Positions 12,601 to 13,225 of a stretch of DNA of 13,225 nucleotides are shown here, in pieces (positions within the stretch are counted from its first letter, which is position 1; every line of letters starts with the position of its first letter). The stretch is taken from the NCBI GenBank assembly GCA_021793115.1, contig JAJYTJ010000105.1, positions 1 to 13,225 on the forward strand, read 5' to 3'. A program made the translations under genes and the position numbers. The notes under the pieces are model-generated. The model saw only the letters and a program-made list of their open reading frames with translations, made no database searches and had not been told where the DNA came from. This DNA comes from Actinomycetes bacterium. Its GTDB lineage: Bacteria; Actinomycetota; Actinomycetes; Actinomycetales; Cellulomonadaceae.

Positions 12601-12682
12601 GCGCCGCGAGCGTCGCGACCAGCACCGGGATGGTCACCACGGCGGCGGCCGTGGTGAGGCGGCGGCGCGGCAGCCGGATCAT
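6638..12682 (-). CDS. Giant membrane-anchored or secreted protein with propeller-like region, Ig/cadherin-like repeats and six FN3 domains
   Basis: A 2014-residue protein. A basic N-terminus (MIRLPRRRL) precedes one hydrophobic segment (about 10-28), either an uncleaved anchor or a signal peptide, placing the rest outside the cell. Residues about 40-360 contain short repeated strand motifs (DDGAVWVTSTDRG, KDGNVWVRP, VNRSMVVLND, AAGRLWLP) suggesting a beta-propeller. After a Pro/Gln linker come about eleven Ig/cadherin-like repeats of 90-105 residues, then six FN3 domains to the C-terminus. There are only eight cysteines, arranged as plausible pairs. Related Ig-like giants are known next to MoxR/DUF58/transglutaminase genes in Actinobacteria, but their function is unknown; adhesion, envelope scaffolding or ligand sensing are possibilities. 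The ATG at 12682 forms an ATGA overlap with the upstream stop; a GTG three codons earlier (12691) is the alternative, and neither has a good Shine-Dalgarno. It is encoded immediately before moxR. Confidence 0.92.
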   Translation of the reverse strand: MIRLPRRRLTTAAAVVTIPVLVATLAALDRGFPLARLNLDDGAVWVTSTDRGMLGRYNVPVEELNAGLAADSARFDVLQDGSDVLLVGASTVAVVDPATVATVADVAAAGVSTSLGGGTVAFGDKDGNVWVRPIGALSGLHLAQDPADLALGPGGQVVAATTGTALAVAATDGTVTRLTPAGQRPDGTVGAGPVDQLTAVGDDPVVLSGNQLRTRHGTVTLPGQGLVLQQPGPAAATVLVASRTALLEVPLRGGAIVSHRSGGAGAPARPVRVAGCAYGAWATPTGSSLQSCGHGDVRRDLADVGSGGTLVFRVNRSMVVLNDTAAGRLWLPAKDSNLRVPDWEQVAPQPQPEPGTRQTQGTLTKDLVAECGHDSGAPQAVDDEFGVRPGRTTVLPVLDNDTTSDCGILAISEFDQLPPSFGVLERVYGGRALQVRVAPGAHGSAQVTYTVTDGRGTTPPSTATLTLRVAGGAANGAPRQVRVPSATVDQGGRVSLDVLSSFVDPDGDDLQLVGATADPAAGTVRARQDGTLTFQADGGTLGQTRISVTVSDGTDTARGDVLVDVRPEGSVPPHIDPVLVTTYVDQPVTVHPLDAVRSGSAQPAALAGVDDVVGATISTDLLAGTFTVTAPRPGTYYVPFTVTAPPQQAAGLARVDVLAWPDQAAPPVAVRDRALLPAGGQVTIDPLANDQDPNGGVLVLQSVDVPDGAGLRAAVLDHHLVQISADRAPDGPVSLSYTVSNGTASATGEIVVLPVPAAGSSQAPVVENVDASVRTGGVVTVPVLDTAYDPDGDPLTLDRELPQPLAAGQGLLFVSGSVLRYQAPQTPMTVHATFAVSDSAGNTTAATLTVHVHASSADSKPPPRPRDLTARVFAGDTVRIDVPLVGIDADGDGVTLLGLASAPTKGVVTAGTDSLSYQAFGDESGTDTFTYAVEDWTGRRAVATVRVGIAPRPTTAASVVARDDAVTVRPGELVQVRVLANDVDSSGGTLSLDPVLQVPAGVQATADVTTGRVSVTAPQTPGTVQVVYTATNARGGRDSAILTVTVRADAPVLPPVAKDVVVPAADTFGKTEVAVDVLATAQNPSGPMSDLAVSVPDVTADVAHVAADRTAVVTLTDHAQTLPFLLTNTREPSAFAYAFITVPALGNFPPVLRRDAPDLTVASGEQLVIPLDEHVQVAPGRSPSIADPAGVSATRSDGSSLVKDAKTLQFTSAAGYAGPASVTVPVTDATGPGDPLARTSLLTIPITVIAVDDHPPTFTPSQIRVAPGEAPVAVDLLTFLTGPDGRPAQPGDDTFRITSAVPAGFVAPLRGSVLSVSAGAATPKGTTGTLDLAIGYGRAGVLDVSVDLAVIASTRQRAKVVDQRLTDGVQGQDRSVDVLAGAYDPFPDSPLTVVGVSVQTPGAGTASLGTGGTVVLHPAADFVGEMVTTFRVRDVTGDPDRDVEGEVVLVVSGPPAAPSPPRVDAVRDRAVALSWTAPDSRGQPIDSYRVTAMPGMLVTMCPSTVCTVTGLTNDTEYTFSLEAHNAVGWSPVSAPSAPARPDAVPDPPTNLALTFGDGTLTATWTAPPQTGSPVTSYTLELTGSSAGVVSVTEASTSHTFTGLTNGTRYTVRVRASNKAPDPSGWSDSASEVPAGVPDAPVPDATRRQGALTGNTIDVTWPAVTGPAAHGDAVARYDVVVDGGTPVDVGTATTYQITDAQRRAYQIQVRAVNKAGASTWGSVVGEVWSAPGAPTGLAAAASVAADVRDPGNGSVTLTWTAPTDAGAADATITGYEVQGHGTVTGTSTTITGLAGGSTPTFSVRAVSSKGATSDWVQVTSGVVVTRPATPVVTVTPGPDVDCVTMTVQLGSNGGAPVLETQYRLLLTDPWVTVSPSQTSSTPWCDKNQPATPDLVTLEVRQRNAAGDAAWSTGTGSALTLAPRVPAVVTLALSARGVRATWAAPASDRPITGYEYRTTPDSGATYSAPAPVPGGAGATSLRFGDVGLAGTFGLQVRALNVKGAGDWSDVLSVTTP
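6641..8318 (-). other. Six tandem fibronectin type III domains at the C-terminus of the giant protein
   Basis: Approximate domain spans are 8055-8318, 7776-8054, 7501-7775, 7206-7500, 6921-7205 and 6641-6920, about 93 residues each. Typical FN3 signatures are visible: SWTAP, TATWTAPP and LTWTAP for strand B/C, ITGYE and VTSYTLEL for strand C, and TGLTNGTRYTVRVRASN for the F-G region. Domain 1 carries a CPSTVC pair and domain 5 a Cys pair 42 residues apart. Domains 3 and 5 are the most diverged. Confidence 0.8.
8319..11553 (-). other. Array of about eleven Ig/cadherin-like protein repeats inside the giant gene
   Basis: The encoded repeats are about 98 residues each and highly diverged, so there is no tandem repeat at DNA level. 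Each opens with a short Pro-containing joint (PPVA, APRQV, PPTF), then a VxxG turn, a Val-Leu strand, often an acidic loop, and ends in a YTVTD- or FAVSD-like strand. The acidic loop is best preserved as DPDGD (repeats 2 and 5) and DADGD (repeat 6), and partly kept as NDQDPNGG (repeat 4) and NDVDSSGG (repeat 7). These resemble the calcium-associated loops of cadherin-like bacterial domains. Boundaries are approximate. Confidence 0.7.
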
Positions 12683-13225
12683 CCGGCGCACCCGCGGGCG
12701 GCGTCCGACGAGACCCGGCCGTCACCCCGCACGAGCAGCACCTGGATGCAGACCTGGCCGGGTGCGTGCGCCGCGGGGACCGTCGCGGTCGGCTCCGCCA
12801 CGAGCGTGAGCGGCTCCTCGCCGGTCGCCGTGACGACGCCCCACTGGTAGCGGTCGCCGTCCTGCGGCGCCGGGTCGGTCCAGGTGAAGCGCACGGAGCC
12901 GTCCGCGGCGCGCGTGCCCGCCAGCGAGGTGACGGCCGGGACGGCCACGGCCGGGGGCGCGGTGCGCTGCACCTGGATCCCCGGGTCCTGGGGGTCCGCC
13001 GGGGACTGGTGCCAGAACGCCGCGACGAGCCCCACGGCCGCCGCGACCAGCACGAGCGCCGCGGCACCGGTGCCGGCCCGCCGCGCCGGCGACGTCCTGG
13101 GTGGCGGCTGCGGACCGTCGACCGCGTCGTCCGGGACCGCGGGGACGGCCTCGTCGGGCGCCGGGGCGACCGCGAGCGGCCCGCGCGGGCGGGTGGGCCC
13201 CGGCTCGCCGGCGCCGGCCGGCGCG
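12679..13225 (-). CDS. C-terminal part of a membrane protein with FN3-like extracellular domain (possibly a Ser/Thr kinase tail), 5' end outside window
   Basis: The frame is open to the window edge and gives 181 residues before the stop. Visible in order: a Pro/Ala-rich linker of about 45 residues with acidic patches (PAPDEAVPAVPDDAVDG), an Arg pair, a membrane helix (about 51-71), and an outer domain of about 100 residues with FN3-like strands (SVRFTWTDP, YQWGVV) and two cysteines near the end (GQVCIQ and RGCAG). Positive charge before the helix suggests a cytoplasmic N-terminus and an external C-terminus. This architecture and the neighbourhood fit the tail of a transmembrane Ser/Thr protein kinase, but no kinase sequence is in the window, so that is inference. 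The stop overlaps the next gene's ATG as ATGA. An internal GTG at 13053 would start inside the membrane helix and is not a credible start. Confidence 0.75.
   Translation of the reverse strand, partial: APAGAGEPGPTRPRGPLAVAPAPDEAVPAVPDDAVDGPQPPPRTSPARRAGTGAAALVLVAAAVGLVAAFWHQSPADPQDPGIQVQRTAPPAVAVPAVTSLAGTRAADGSVRFTWTDPAPQDGDRYQWGVVTATGEEPLTLVAEPTATVPAAHAPGQVCIQVLLVRGDGRVSSDAARGCAG

Noticed and set aside
9161..12850. A 1229-codon plus-strand open frame, with others at 7346-9085 and 10779-12809
   Set aside because: These lie antisense to the Ig/FN3 gene, overlap one another, and encode low-complexity Arg/Val/His-rich or Ser/Thr/Pro-rich sequence. They are by-products of codon bias.

Overview
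The window comes from a very GC-rich genome (well over 70% G+C by eye, with G or C at nearly every third codon position and several GTG starts). The LeuA here is the Mycobacterium-type enzyme, and the large Ig/FN3 membrane protein is of a kind found in Actinobacteria. I infer an actinobacterium, most plausibly a Micrococcales/Cellulomonas-like organism; the family-level placement is a guess. Every gene I can support lies on the minus strand, so transcription runs from the right edge to the left edge. There is no mobile element, RNA gene, CRISPR array or gene-free stretch longer than 95 bases.

Layout in order of transcription: (1) 12679-13225, the C-terminal part of a membrane protein (Pro/Ala-rich linker, one membrane helix, FN3-like outer domain with two cysteines), possibly the tail of a Ser/Thr kinase. 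(2) 6638-12682, a 2014-residue membrane-anchored or secreted protein with a propeller-like region, about eleven Ig/cadherin-like repeats and six FN3 domains. (3) 5652-6608, a MoxR-type AAA+ ATPase. (4) 4505-5650, a DUF58 protein. (5) 1959-4508, a TgpA-like multi-pass membrane protein with a transglutaminase-like outer domain. (6) 96-1892, leuA, 2-isopropylmalate synthase.

Genes 1-5 form one tightly packed unit. Three of the four junctions are stop/start overlaps or a 1-base gap; the fourth is a 29-base gap with a good ribosome binding site in front of moxR. The MoxR-DUF58-transglutaminase trio is a known association, usually regarded as a chaperone-like ATPase working with a vWA-like partner and a membrane protein. 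Here it is coupled to a giant extracellular protein, so the unit looks like an envelope assembly or surface-sensing system.

The most interesting point is that the ATPase keeps all its motifs while its two partners look degraded at their functional sites. The transglutaminase-like domain has Gly and Gln where the catalytic Cys and His should be, and the DUF58 protein lacks the serines of the vWA metal site. This suggests a scaffold or binding role rather than peptide crosslinking or proteolysis. leuA, a housekeeping gene, follows 66 bases after tgpA and may use its own promoter inside the tgpA 3' end.
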